In this document: positions 49,478 to 58,930 of the stretch, one piece after another
Numbering within the stretch: the first letter of the stretch is position 1
Layout of the letters: each line of letters opens with the position of its first letter
DNA from: Chromobacterium rhizoryzae
GTDB taxonomy: Bacteria; Pseudomonadota; Gammaproteobacteria; Burkholderiales; Chromobacteriaceae
Direction: 5' to 3'
Length of the DNA: 64,000 nt
Assembly (NCBI RefSeq): GCF_020544465.1
Contig: NZ_CP066126.1
Coordinates: 4,526,001-4,590,000, forward strand
Notes under the pieces: model-generated
Database searches by the model: none
The model's input: the letters and a program-made list of their open reading frames with translations, nothing else
What the model was told of the DNA's origin: nothing
Program-made: the position numbers and the translations under genes

Positions 49478-51046
49478 ATGAAGCTTCTCTCCCAGCTCTC
49501 GCCGCGCAGTTTCCGGCTGCGGCTCAGCCTGCTGTTCGGCGGCCTGTTCCTGCTCGCCTCCCTGCTGGACACCGCGCTGGAGCCGCAACTGAACCAGGGC
49601 CTGCTGCAAGACAAGGGCGAAGCCTTGCAGGCCACCGCGCGCGGCATCGCCAAATCCCTGGCCGCCGGCCTCAGCCAAAGGCGTCGAGAACTCGCCCTGC
49701 ACACCCAAACCCCGGTCTTCCTCAGCGCCCCGCTGGACAGCCCGGCGCTGCGCGGCGGCCTGGAACACATCAGGCTGCACAACCCGGACTACGCCTGGCT
49801 GGGCGTGATCGCGCCGGACGGCCGCATCGTCTCCGCCAGCGGCAAGGCGCCGTCTCCCCGCATTGAATTCGCCGCCCCGCTGCATGACGAAGCCGGCAAG
49901 CTGCGCGGCGCGCTGGCCGCCCAAAGCGCCTGGGCCTGGGTGGCGACGCTGATCGCCGACCGCCTGCCGCGCGGCAGCGCCGGGGACGCGCCCCAAGTCT
50001 TCATCGTCAACCAGAACAACGCCCCGCTGTTCCCGCCCGGCGCGCCGGACCAGGCGGACATGCCCGCGCCGCTGAGCGGCCCCGGCTACCAACAAGGCGA
50101 CTGGGCGGATGGCGAAACCTACCTCTACGCCGACGCCGCGATAGACGACGCCCCCGGCCCCGGCTGGCGCGTCATCGTCCGCCAGCCGCCGCCGCAAGCC
50201 TTCGCCGCCCTCAGCCGGCTGCGCTCCGCGCTGACCCTGCCCGGCTTGATCATCACCCTGCTGCTGATGATCGTGGTCTACCGGCTGGCCGCCGCCTTCA
50301 GCCGCCCGCTGGAAACCCTGGCCCGCACCGCCCAGCGCGTCAGCGCCGGCGACGAAGAAGCGGACTGGAGCTTGCGCAGCGGCGCCCGCGAACTGCAACA
50401 ACTGGCCCAGGCCATGCGGCAGATGACCGCCGCCCTGCTGGCGCGCCGCGGCGAGCTGGCCGCCGCCAACGCCGGCCTGGAACAAAAAGTGGAGGAACGC
50501 ACGGAAGCGCTGAGCCAAGCCAAACGCCAATTGGAGGAAAGAGCGGCGCAACTGGAGCAGATGGCGCGCCACGACGCGCTGACCGGCCTGGGCAACCGCA
50601 TGGCCGCCACGGAATGGCTGACGGCGGAATACCAGCGCTATCACCGCAGCCGCGCGCCCTACTCCGTGCTGCTGCTGGACGCCGACCACTTCAAACGCGT
50701 CAACGACAACCACGGCCACGCGGTGGGCGACCAGGTGCTGCAACAGATCGCCGCCGCCCTGAACGGCGCGGCCCGCGCCACGGACTTCACCGCCCGCTAC
50801 GGCGGCGAGGAGTTTCTGCTTCTGCTGCCGGACACCGACGCCGAAGGCGCGCTGGTGCTGGCCGAACGGGTGCGCGCCGCGGTGTCCGCCGCCTCCGACA
50901 CCGTGGCCGGCGTCGTCACCGTCAGCATAGGCGCGGCCACCGCGCGCGACGACGACGCCACCCACGAAACCATCGTCCAGCGTGCGGACGAGGCCTTGTA
51001 TCGGGCCAAGGCGAATGGGCGGAATCGGGTGGAGGGGGCGGGGTGA
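49478..51046 (+). CDS. Membrane diguanylate cyclase (periplasmic sensor, HAMP, GGEEF)
   Basis: A 522-residue protein. One membrane helix is near residues 14-34 and another near 254-276. Between them is a periplasmic sensor of about 220 residues (sCache-like by topology only). A HAMP-like segment (RPLETLARTAQRVSAGDEEA) and a coiled linker follow. The cyclase domain starts DALTGLGNRM, with the active-site GGEEF at 442-446. A product-inhibition RxxD site (RATD at 433-436) sits five residues before it. It makes cyclic-di-GMP. The ATG at 49478 lies just before MKLLSQLSPR; the longer upstream frame overlaps the MITE and is not coding. Confidence 0.92.
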   Translation: MKLLSQLSPRSFRLRLSLLFGGLFLLASLLDTALEPQLNQGLLQDKGEALQATARGIAKSLAAGLSQRRRELALHTQTPVFLSAPLDSPALRGGLEHIRLHNPDYAWLGVIAPDGRIVSASGKAPSPRIEFAAPLHDEAGKLRGALAAQSAWAWVATLIADRLPRGSAGDAPQVFIVNQNNAPLFPPGAPDQADMPAPLSGPGYQQGDWADGETYLYADAAIDDAPGPGWRVIVRQPPPQAFAALSRLRSALTLPGLIITLLLMIVVYRLAAAFSRPLETLARTAQRVSAGDEEADWSLRSGARELQQLAQAMRQMTAALLARRGELAAANAGLEQKVEERTEALSQAKRQLEERAAQLEQMARHDALTGLGNRMAATEWLTAEYQRYHRSRAPYSVLLLDADHFKRVNDNHGHAVGDQVLQQIAAALNGAARATDFTARYGGEEFLLLLPDTDAEGALVLAERVRAAVSAASDTVAGVVTVSIGAATARDDDATHETIVQRADEALYRAKANGRNRVEGAG

Positions 51047-51303
51047 GGGGGAGTAGTTCTTAGCGCAAGCGCATAGTGACCACAAAGAAACGCAATGCCA
51101 TTGCGCTAAAATAATGGGGCCTGATATTTGTTATCACGGATGTAGGCTACTTTCAGCTTGGGCACGTAATCAGATCAAGGAACTGAGCCACGTATTAAAG
51201 GTAATATTTAGGAGCTAGATACATAAAGTTTATTATGGCTCGCTAAAATCACCAAAACACCAACCAACCCCACATTAATAAACTCTTACTCACATTTAAT
51301 TCC

Positions 51304-52962
51304 ATGGCTCTCGAAATAATTTTTTCAGAACAATATAGTTACGTGGTGCAGGTTTTCAGTAGCGACATGGGGGATCTAGGCGAGGCCACCTTGCTGTTTG
51401 GAGCGAATCATTGGCCACAGCTTCGTTTCGAAAATTGGCAGACCTATAGTCAGCTAGGTGACGGGAAGAAATTTGATCGCTTGCAAGCCATCTCAAAAAT
51501 TGGTGAAAAGTTTACTCTTTTTGACTGCTCCGTTGTTGGGCACCACATGTCCATTGACTATGTCATTGCGGGTGATGTGAAAGCGAAGTTTAAGAGCATA
51601 GGTATTAGATTTAACGATATCAGTGAATGGTTTACTCCACTTCGTAGTATCGAAGAGAAAATCAAATCAAACTTACAGGACATAGACTGCAATCAAAACA
51701 TATCGGCAACCATAACTTCAGATGAACATACTTATAATTTATTCAGCGAACCTGTTGTACGAGTTAAAAAGTCTGGCGAAGACCACATCATACACGAGCA
51801 CATAGTTTTTACTTTTGAACTAATTGATGAATTTTTTTCCATCAAAGACATCAAAAAAAAATCTCATGAACTAGCGACACTCCTCTCCATATTAGCAGCC
51901 ATTCCAATATATTTGGTTAGCATTCAAGTGGTCGACAACGACAACAACAAGCGCCATGTTTTTTTCCCATCAATCCAAAAAAAAGAACAGAGCACTCTAG
52001 AAAGAACCCGGCTTGAATACTTCACCCCCAAGTCACTTCTCGATGGACGCTGGCAAACTATTATTGAGAATTATTACAAATCAGAGTTTAGAGAAATATT
52101 GTGGGTTCGCCTTGCAGGAATGCAGCACTATGAGGGTTTTTGGGAGTACAAAGCACTCGGATATGTCAGCCTACTAGATAAATATGTTCACCAGTGCACA
52201 ACTGAGGTAAAAAAGAAAAAAGCCAAATCTGAGGACATCAAGAACACAAAATTTTACACCGCACTGCAAGCTATTTCCCCACCGTTAACTGCTGAGCAAG
52301 AAAATTCTGTTTTTACCGTAATTACAGATTTTTTTATGAGCAGCAAAAAACTATCCTTTCAGGAAAAGTATGATCACGTATTAAAAACTATAGAACCAAA
52401 CATTCTCTCGATCATAAACCTATCTAATGATGATTTCAGAAGAATAAAAAAAATCAGAGATGCTATCGCCCATGGAAATCCTCCAGAGCTGATTGAAACA
52501 GGCAATGAAAAAATTGACACCATCGTTAGCAAAATTGCTTTATTACTAACGTACTGGTCACTTATCGACTTTGGCTTAACCAATGACGACTTCTTAGCGT
52601 GCTTAAGAAACCATAGTCAGCTACACCGACGCTCAGACATCAATAGAGTAGAACTTGCAAGGGCCACTAAAACTGCCGGATTTTTCAATGTTTCAAAAGA
52701 ACAATTTGACAATATTTCTCAAAAAAGTGGGATAAAAATAAATAGCTGCTTCTGGGTTGATAACAATGGATTTATTGAGTACACCGAGGAGCATGTTACA
52801 GCCCTTAAAACCTGGCTAGACAAAGGCATCTCTGGCATAATTCCTGTAGCAGAAATATTTGGTAAAAGCATAGAAAAAATTAAAATATGGGACCACGCAT
52901 ACATAGAATGTGACTCTGAGCGACTGGAGCTATTTCACGCCTACTTCATTGACAGAGCTTAA
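51304..52962 (+). CDS. ApeA/HEPN-like protein, candidate abortive-infection factor
   Basis: A 552-residue protein in an AT-rich island, far from host codon use. The N-terminal half has a beta-rich pattern (EQYSYVVQVFSSDMGDLGEA, ATLLFGANHWPQLRFENWQT) like the ApeA N-terminal domain. The C-terminal half is helical and contains FRRIKKIRDAIAHGNP with an R-x4-H motif at R385 and H390, the catalytic signature of HEPN RNases. A short domain follows (ELARATKTAGFFNVSKEQFD). ApeA-type proteins block phage by cutting RNA. The family match is by pattern, not by search. The interval 51047-51303 has no gene. Confidence 0.6.
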   Translation: MALEIIFSEQYSYVVQVFSSDMGDLGEATLLFGANHWPQLRFENWQTYSQLGDGKKFDRLQAISKIGEKFTLFDCSVVGHHMSIDYVIAGDVKAKFKSIGIRFNDISEWFTPLRSIEEKIKSNLQDIDCNQNISATITSDEHTYNLFSEPVVRVKKSGEDHIIHEHIVFTFELIDEFFSIKDIKKKSHELATLLSILAAIPIYLVSIQVVDNDNNKRHVFFPSIQKKEQSTLERTRLEYFTPKSLLDGRWQTIIENYYKSEFREILWVRLAGMQHYEGFWEYKALGYVSLLDKYVHQCTTEVKKKKAKSEDIKNTKFYTALQAISPPLTAEQENSVFTVITDFFMSSKKLSFQEKYDHVLKTIEPNILSIINLSNDDFRRIKKIRDAIAHGNPPELIETGNEKIDTIVSKIALLLTYWSLIDFGLTNDDFLACLRNHSQLHRRSDINRVELARATKTAGFFNVSKEQFDNISQKSGIKINSCFWVDNNGFIEYTEEHVTALKTWLDKGISGIIPVAEIFGKSIEKIKIWDHAYIECDSERLELFHAYFIDRA

Positions 52963-53312
52963 TATTTACACAACACCCATTCAAATAAAACATATCACTA
53001 CATAGTCATGCATGAGAACCAAGGACACAGGGAGTCTACCGCTCAAAACAATTAGCCTCGTCTTTTAAGCATAATTCCATCAACTATTATGCAGTCATTT
53101 TCAGCGTTAAAAACTCATCATTGACATATGACAGATCTCGGTCACAACCAGCCACTAACAAGCTATTTTGCACAACCATCTTCTGAAGCACTTATCATAG
53201 ACGTTGTTTATACTCCCCTCATCGCTCCACAAGCAGAAACCAACTCATTATAAAATATCAACATTCACTATCAAGCAAATTTTACACACTTTAAATAAAT
53301 GGGAAATTCAAC

Positions 53313-54098
53313 ATGGAATGGATAGCAGCCATATCAACAAACATATTTTTCGCCATTATTTTATGGCTTTCACGCAGCCTAATCATCACAAGACTGACTA
53401 ACTCCGTAAAACATGAGTACGATAAAAAATTAGAAAACCTAAAGGCAGACATCCAGAGCAAATCCTCTCAAATTGATGCTCTACGGAACGGAACTCTATC
53501 TGGCATTACAACTCGCCAGACAGCAATTTTTCAACGACAGTTAGCAGCAATAGAACAAGTATGGGGCGCAATCATTTCACTTGAACCAGCAAAATCAGCA
53601 TCAACATGGATAGCAACAATAAAATTTGAAGAGGCACTAGAGGAAGCAGAAAAAAACCCAAAATTTCGTGAAATATTTTCAGCATTTAGCAAAATAGATT
53701 TAAACAATCTTCCGATCAATCAAGCTCAACAAGCTAGGCCATTTATATCACCATTAGCATGGGCCTACTACACTGCGTACCAGGCCATAATTGCCGATGC
53801 ATTAATACGACTCCACATGCTTAAGGACGGCATAAATTTAAAAGAAATCATCAACACAAACAATGTCAAAAATCTCATAAAGATAGCACTCCCACACCGA
53901 ATAGAAAAAATCGAAAGATTCGGCCATAGCATATTCCACCATTTACTAGATGAACTTGAAAATAACTTACTCGTAGAATTACAAAAAATATTAAAAGGTG
54001 ACGACACCGACTCGGACTCTCTCGAGAAGGCTGCTGCTATCATTAAACAATCAGAACTCTTAATGGAGAGCAATGCAAAACTTAACCAAGGGAAATAG
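53313..54098 (+). CDS. Membrane-anchored coiled-coil protein of unknown function
   Basis: A 261-residue protein with an N-terminal membrane helix (EWIAAISTNIFFAIILWLSR). A coiled segment follows (HEYDKKLENLKADIQSKSSQ), then a TTRQTAIFQRQLAAIEQVWG helix. This N-terminal arrangement recurs in accessory genes of many bacteria, sometimes in defence regions. No catalytic motif is seen. It shares the low-GC composition of the ApeA-like gene upstream. The 350 bp between the two genes (52963-53312) contain no ORF that I would defend. Confidence 0.6.
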   Translation: MEWIAAISTNIFFAIILWLSRSLIITRLTNSVKHEYDKKLENLKADIQSKSSQIDALRNGTLSGITTRQTAIFQRQLAAIEQVWGAIISLEPAKSASTWIATIKFEEALEEAEKNPKFREIFSAFSKIDLNNLPINQAQQARPFISPLAWAYYTAYQAIIADALIRLHMLKDGINLKEIINTNNVKNLIKIALPHRIEKIERFGHSIFHHLLDELENNLLVELQKILKGDDTDSDSLEKAAAIIKQSELLMESNAKLNQGK

Positions 54099-54349
54099 CC
54101 TTTCAAGGCTATAACACATGGGCATTGAAAATGTACCCCTCTGCTCTCCAATACCATTTATGACAAATATCCTCTCCAGCTTTGCACACCAGAATTGGGG
54201 GCTTCTGCTCTGGGATATACCCTGACTATAACTAAGCGGCTCACTTCAGCCGAAGAGCCATCCCCTGCCTCACCTCCCCCACCCTTGACGCCCCCTCCCA
54301 GCCTGTTTAGGCTTGATCCCGCGTCGTGCTCAATCACACGGCGCAGGGC

Positions 54350-54547
54350 TTGCAAACCCAAAACTGACTTTCCCGCAGACACAACAGTCCGCTTTGGCAC
54401 TGTTACGTCTGCTGCCACGCCGTACCCATTCGGGGCGGGCCGTGGCAGGGAATCCGAGAGGATTGCCGGTCACTGGAAAGTCAGCCGGTTTTGCAACCTT
54501 GTCATGTGCCTGCCCCAGCCTCGCCTGGGCAGGTTTCCAAAGATGAC
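54350..54547 (+). ncRNA. Highly structured leader RNA before the 54548 gene
   Basis: Four nested or adjacent helices can be drawn by eye. A long closing stem pairs TTGCAAACCCAAAACTGAC at 54350 and following with the run at 54475-54496. Inside it are hairpins CTGCCACG/CGTGGCAG (54412-54448) and AATCC-GAGA-GGATT (54451-54464). Outside it is a CCTGCCC/GGGCAGG hairpin (54509-54533). The sequence GTCAT at 54501 can pair with ATGAC next to the start codon at 54548. This could be a regulatory leader or an antisense-type RNA. The class is not identified. Confidence 0.5.
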
Positions 54548-54940
54548 ATGGAGACCGTGATGACCTTCTCTACTTTTCCCCCCGCCATGCCGCCGCCCGC
54601 CTGTCCTCATTGCGCAGGCCAACACCCCACACCCGCCGCTGTGCCGGTGATGGCGCAGTTGCACCTTTGTTCCCAGCGTTTGCCCGCCGCCGTCGGCGAT
54701 GTGCTGCTGCTGGGCGATCTGGGCCGCCAATTGAACGATTGCTATATCCAGCTGGACTCCGCCCTGTTGAGCGGGGTGATGGACATCCGCGCCGCCCACA
54801 CCGGGCTGTTGGCGCTGCTGACCTTGCTGGAACGCCGCGACGAGCCCTTGCTGTTCAGCAGCGAGGAAGCGCTGGCCTTGCTGGAGCCGATACAGCAGCG
54901 TTTGCAACGCGGTCTGGAGCACGTCAACGGAGTGTTGTGA
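54548..54940 (+). CDS. Hypothetical protein with Cys-x-x-Cys motif
   Basis: A 130-residue protein from METVMTFSTFPPAMPPPACP. A CPHC motif lies near residue 19, then a helical domain (LCSQRLPAAVGDVLLLGDLG, TGLLALLTLLERRDEPLLFS). The helical part resembles DUF1484-type proteins known from Chromobacterium, but this is only an impression. Its stop overlaps the next ATG (TGATG). The start is within the structured leader's 3' edge. Confidence 0.5.
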   Translation: METVMTFSTFPPAMPPPACPHCAGQHPTPAAVPVMAQLHLCSQRLPAAVGDVLLLGDLGRQLNDCYIQLDSALLSGVMDIRAAHTGLLALLTLLERRDEPLLFSSEEALALLEPIQQRLQRGLEHVNGVL

Positions 54941-55353
54941 TGGCGGCCAAGGAGAGCATTGTCATGATGAGGCTGCTGATCCAGCACCACGACGTCCTCA
55001 AACGCGCCGCCAGTTTGATCTCCGCCTATGAAGAGCGCATCGGGGCCATTGCGTTGACGGACGAGCACCCGGACCATCCGGCCGACACCGCCAGCATTCA
55101 TCTGGAGATCCGGCGGGCGCAGGTGGGTTTTGAGCTTTGGGACCAATGGCGCGGCGAGCACGAGCCAGCCCGTACCGCCTTGTTGCGGATGTGGGCGTCC
55201 GGGAAGTGGACCAACCGCGACACCTGTGTGCGGCAGTGTTATCGGCTGGCGGGCTTCAGCAATATGGTCACCGCCCGCCAGGCCTTGGTAGGCGCGCCAA
55301 TGCCGGAGCCTTTGGCCGTCCAAAGGCAACGCACCATGTGGGGGATGCCGTAA
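54940..55353 (+). CDS. Hypothetical protein paired with the 54548 gene
   Basis: A 137-residue protein (MAAKESIVMMRLLIQHHDVL) with helices AASLISAYEERIGAIALTDE and GFELWDQWRGEHEPARTALL. Host-like GC content. TGATG coupling to the upstream gene makes a two-gene unit. The last codon runs into the first tandem-repeat unit. Function unknown. Confidence 0.5.
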   Translation: MAAKESIVMMRLLIQHHDVLKRAASLISAYEERIGAIALTDEHPDHPADTASIHLEIRRAQVGFELWDQWRGEHEPARTALLRMWASGKWTNRDTCVRQCYRLAGFSNMVTARQALVGAPMPEPLAVQRQRTMWGMP

Positions 55354-56550
55354 CCGGCTGTCCGGCGGCCTGTGGCGTTGCACCCGTTTCCGCGTGGGTA
55401 TCGCTACGCTCCACCCACCCTACGGTTGGAGCCGTGTTTGGGTCGCGTTTGGGTAGGGTGGGTGGAGCCGTCAGGCGATACCCACCAAATCGGCGGCTGT
55501 CCGGCGGCCTGTGGCGTCAAACCGTTTCCGTGTGGGTATCGCTGCGCTCCTCCCACCCTACGGTTGGAGCCGTGTTTGGGTCGCGTTTGGGTCCCGTTTG
55601 GGTAGGGTGGGTGGAGCCGTTAGGCGATACCCACCAAACAGGCGGCTGTCCGGCGGCCTGTGGCGTTGAATCCGTTTCCGCGTGGGTATCGCTGCGCTCC
55701 ACCCACCCTACGGTTGGAGCCGCGTTGGGGCCGCGTTTGGGTAGGGTGGGTGGAGCCGTCAGGCGATACCCACCAAACAGGCGGCTGTCCGGCGGCCTGT
55801 GGCGTCGCACCCGTTTCCGCGCGGGTATCGCTACGCTCCTCCCACCCTACGGTTGGAGCCGTGTTTGGAGCCGCGTTTGGGTAGGGTGGGTGGAGCCGTC
55901 AGGCGATACCCACCAAACAGGCGGCTGTCCGGCGGCCTGTGGCGTTGCACCCGTTTCCGCGTGGGTATCGCTGCGCTCCTCCCACCCTACGGTTGGAGCC
56001 GTGTTTGGAGCCGCGTTTGGGTAGGGTGGGTGGGACCGCCAGGCGATACCCACCAAACAGGCGGCTGTCCGGCGGCCCGTGGCGTTGCACCCGTTTCCGC
56101 GTGGGTATCGCTGCGCTCCTCCCACCCTACGGTTGGAGCCGTGTTTGGAGCCGCGTTTGGGTAGGGTGGGTGGGACCGCCAGGCGATACCCACCAAACAG
56201 GCGGCTGTCCGGCGGCCCGTGGCGTTGCACCTGTTGCCGCGTGGGTATCGCTGCGCTCCTCCCACCCTATGGTTGGAGCCGTGTTTGGGGCCGCGTCTGG
56301 GTAGGGTGGGTGGAGCCGTCAGGCGATACCCACCAAACAGGCGGCTATCCGGCAGCCTGTGGCATCGCACCCGTTTCCGCGTGGGTATCGCTGCGCTCCT
56401 CCCACCCTACGGTTGGAGCCGCGTTGGAGCCGCGCTTGGGTAGGGTGGGTGGAGCCGTCAGGCGATACCCACCAAATCGGCGGCTATCCGGCGGCCTGTG
56501 GCGTCGCACCCGTTGCCGCGTGGGTATCGCTACGCTCCACCCACCCTACG
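55354..56550. repeat. Nine tandem copies of a palindromic repeat of about 140 bp
   Basis: Units start near 55354, 55493, 55640, 55780, 55919, 56059, 56199, 56339 and 56479. Each holds two arms in inverted order: GTGGGTATCGC...CTCCACCCACCCTAC and GTAGGGTGGGTGGAGC...GCGATACCCACC. The unit can therefore fold into a long hairpin. The first unit is preceded directly by a stop codon. Spacing varies by about 8 bp, mainly from an extra GTCGCGTTTGG in some units. Open frames here are repeat artefacts. Confidence 0.9.
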
Positions 56551-56568
56551 ATGGGGGCATGGGGCGTT

Positions 56569-57258
56569 TTAGGCGCAGCTGCCAAAGGCCTTCAGCTTGT
56601 CCACATCCACCAGCGTGATATCGCGTCCGTCCACCTTGATCAGTTCCGCCTCGATCAACTGGTGCAGCATGCGCGAGAAGGTTTCCGGGGTCAGGTTCAG
56701 CCGGGAGGCGATCAGGCTTTTATTCACCGGCAGCGAGACCTGCGGCGTAAGGCTGCCGCCGTCTTCCGGGATATGTTGCAGCAGATAGCCAATCACCCGC
56801 TGCAAGGAGCTTTCTATGGAGTAGCGCTCCACGTCCCGCACCAGGCCGTGCAGGCGCAGCGACAGGCCGGCCAGCAAGCGCCGGGCGAAGGCCGGGTCGT
56901 GGTCTATCGCTTGCAGGATGCCGGCCGCTTCCACCTTGAGCAGCATGCCGTCTTCCAGGAACTGGGCCATCACCGGGCAGGGCCGGCCCAGGAACATCAC
57001 CGCCTCGGCAAAGCTTTGGCCGGGGTGGATGATTTCCATCACTTTTTCACTGCCCTGCGCCGAGGACAGCGCCAGCTTCACCCGGCCGTACACCACCAGG
57101 AACATGCCGTCGCAGGGGTCGCCCTTCTGGAAAATCACCTGGCCCTTGAGGCCGCGCAGTTCTTGGGTGTGCGGCACCAGCGCCTGGATCTGTTCCGGGG
57201 ACAATTGCTGGAACAGCGGCTGGTGGCGCAGGAAGGATGGGATGTCCAGATGGCTCAT
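56569..57258 (-). CDS. dnr: Crp/Fnr-family regulator, Dnr-like
   Basis: A 229-residue regulator with a cyclic-nucleotide-binding-type beta-barrel (LRGLKGQVIFQKGDPCDGMF ... GRVKLALSSAQGSEKVMEII). A long dimer helix follows, then a C-terminal winged HTH (LPVNKSLIASRLNLTPETFS, residues about 170-205). No N-terminal Cys cluster of the Fnr iron-sulfur type is seen, so a heme-binding Dnr/NnrR type that senses nitric oxide is more likely. It sits at the end of the nir cluster and probably activates it. Confidence 0.8.
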   Translation of the reverse strand: MSHLDIPSFLRHQPLFQQLSPEQIQALVPHTQELRGLKGQVIFQKGDPCDGMFLVVYGRVKLALSSAQGSEKVMEIIHPGQSFAEAVMFLGRPCPVMAQFLEDGMLLKVEAAGILQAIDHDPAFARRLLAGLSLRLHGLVRDVERYSIESSLQRVIGYLLQHIPEDGGSLTPQVSLPVNKSLIASRLNLTPETFSRMLHQLIEAELIKVDGRDITLVDVDKLKAFGSCA

Positions 57259-57356
57259 GACGGTGTGGCTCGATAATGGCGGAGGCTTACACTATAAAAG
57301 CGCGCTCCGCCAAGGGCCATGGGCCATTGGCAGCAGCGGCCTAGTTCGATGTGATT

Positions 57357-57501
57357 AGAACCTGTTTACGATCTGCTGCGCGTCGTGGAGCGTTACACGG
57401 TGAGTACGCCCTCAAAATGCTCATGTACCACTCGTACATTCCGCTTTTTCGATCGTTTTCGCCTTGTCTCGCTCTTGCTCGCGAGATCGTAAACACGTTC
57501 T
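57357..57501. mobile_element. MITE-like element, copy B
   Basis: 145 bp with ends AGAACCTGTTTACGATCT and AGATCGTAAACACGTTCT, lying after nirJ and before the dnr gene. It is nearly identical to copy C over most of its length. Confidence 0.85.
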
Positions 57502-57597
57502 TAGAAAAAATCTCGCCGGCAGCTTCAATATGTTGAAGCGTTGCATGGATAGGTGGGAAACCGCGTATTCGACGTTTTGAACCATCCCCCCTCTCAA

Positions 57598-57617
57598 AGA
57601 GATCGTAAACAGGCTCT
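57598..57617. mobile_element. Isolated MITE end
   Basis: AGAGATCGTAAACAGGCTCT is a single terminal repeat of the same element 13 bp from the nirJ stop codon, the remains of another copy. The rest of 57502-57597 has no other feature. Confidence 0.6.
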
Positions 57618-57629
57618 ACGGCGCTCGCC

Positions 57630-58841
57630 TCAATGTTGGGCCGCCCGGCTCCACGGCGTCAGCTCCGGCCGCGCGTGGCGGCCCGGCTCCACGCCGATTT
57701 CCGCATCGCTCAGATAACAGGCCGGGTCCGCCGCCCAAAAATCTCCGCTCAGTTCCCAGGCGCGCACCCGGGTGTTGCCGTTGCAGATGTCCAGGTGGCC
57801 GCAAGCGCCGCAGCGGCCGGCCACCGGGCGCGGGGATTGGCGCAGGCCGCTCATCAGCGGGTGTTGCGGCTGTTGCCATATCGCGGAAAACGGCCGTTCC
57901 CGCACATTGCCCAGCGTCACTTTCCACCACATGGTGTCCGGGTGGACGTTGCCCAGGTTGTCGATATTGGCGACATGGACGCCGCTGGCGTTGCCGCCCC
58001 AGCGCCGCAGCGCTCGCAGCAGGGTGTCGGCGCGCTCCGGGTAATGCCGGCGCGCCCAGTGCAGCAGGTAGACGCCGTCCGCGTCGTTGTTGCCGGTGAC
58101 GAAGTCCCGCGGCCGGCCGGCGTCCAGCTGGGCCAGCGCTTGCTGGATCAGCAGCTCCAGCGCCCAGCGGCTGCGGGCGTGGCGGGCGTCGTCCGCGCGG
58201 TGCTTGTTGCCGCGTCCGGCGTAGTTGAGGTGGGAGAAGTAGAACTTGTCGATGTCTTCGTCCGCCATCAGTTGCAGCAGCGCCGGCAGGTCCGCGGCGT
58301 TGTCTTCGGTCATGGTGTAGCGGATGCCCACTTTCAGGCCGGCGTCGCGCGCCAGCCGCAGGCCGCGCAGCGCCAGTTCAAAGCCGCCGTCCAGCCGCCG
58401 GAAGCGGTCGTGGGTGGCGCCGATGCCGTCCAGGCTGACGCCCACGTAGTCGAAGCCGATGTCGGCCAAGACGGCGACCTGGTCTGGGTCCATCAGGGTG
58501 CCGTTGCTGGACAGGCCGATATAGAAGCCCAGCGCCTTGGCGCGCCGGGCGATGGCCGGCAGGTCCGGCCGCAGCAGCGGTTCGCCGCCGGACAGGATCA
58601 GCACGCGCACGCCGTAGGCGTGGAGATCGTCCAGCACCGCATAGGCTTCGTCGGTGCTCAGTTCGCCGGCGAAGTCGCGGTTGGCGGAGGTGGAGTAGCA
58701 GTGCTGGCAGGTGAGGTTGCAGCGGCGGATCAGGTTCCAGATCACCACCGGGGCTTGCGGTCCGGCGGGCATGGCGCGCCCTGGCGGCGGGACCGCCGCC
58801 GGTTCGCGCAGCAGGCGCAGGTATTGGGTCAGTCGCAACAT
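57630..58841 (-). CDS. nirJ: NirJ radical-SAM enzyme of heme d1 synthesis
   Basis: A 403-residue radical SAM protein. The iron-sulfur motif is C41-x3-C45-x2-C48 in RRCNLTCQHCYST. LILSGGEPLLRPDL and VGVSLDGIGATHDRFRRLDG follow in order. The C-terminus has a further cysteine cluster (GRCGACGHLDICNGNTRVRA, PACYLSD) for an auxiliary cluster. NirJ removes the propionate side chains to give the d1 ring oxo groups. It is 230 bp downstream of nirGH, with a MITE in between. Confidence 0.93.
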   Translation of the reverse strand: MLRLTQYLRLLREPAAVPPPGRAMPAGPQAPVVIWNLIRRCNLTCQHCYSTSANRDFAGELSTDEAYAVLDDLHAYGVRVLILSGGEPLLRPDLPAIARRAKALGFYIGLSSNGTLMDPDQVAVLADIGFDYVGVSLDGIGATHDRFRRLDGGFELALRGLRLARDAGLKVGIRYTMTEDNAADLPALLQLMADEDIDKFYFSHLNYAGRGNKHRADDARHARSRWALELLIQQALAQLDAGRPRDFVTGNNDADGVYLLHWARRHYPERADTLLRALRRWGGNASGVHVANIDNLGNVHPDTMWWKVTLGNVRERPFSAIWQQPQHPLMSGLRQSPRPVAGRCGACGHLDICNGNTRVRAWELSGDFWAADPACYLSDAEIGVEPGRHARPELTPWSRAAQH

Positions 58842-58930
58842 GGCCGGCTCCGTCGCGGGAAGATGGCTCAGTGTGCGGCCGGGGGCGGCGGCGGCTCCTT
58901 GATGCGGGTCAATGGAATCCGCAGCGCCTC

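Noticed and set aside
49400..51085. 561-codon minus-strand frame opposite the diguanylate cyclase
   Set aside because: Same shadow effect; the plus-strand GGEEF protein is unambiguous.
54158..54418. Minus-strand ORF over the structured leader region
   Set aside because: Low complexity, no ribosome-binding site, and the sequence is better explained by RNA structure.
55354..56550. CRISPR array
   Set aside because: Units are about 140 bp and nearly identical with no unique spacers; there are no cas genes nearby.
55372..56618. Several open frames in both directions through the tandem repeats
   Set aside because: They repeat the same peptide for each unit and have no start signals; they are repeat artefacts.
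56569..57258. Classic oxygen-sensing Fnr
   Set aside because: The N-terminus lacks the cysteine cluster needed for an iron-sulfur centre, so a Dnr-type is preferred.
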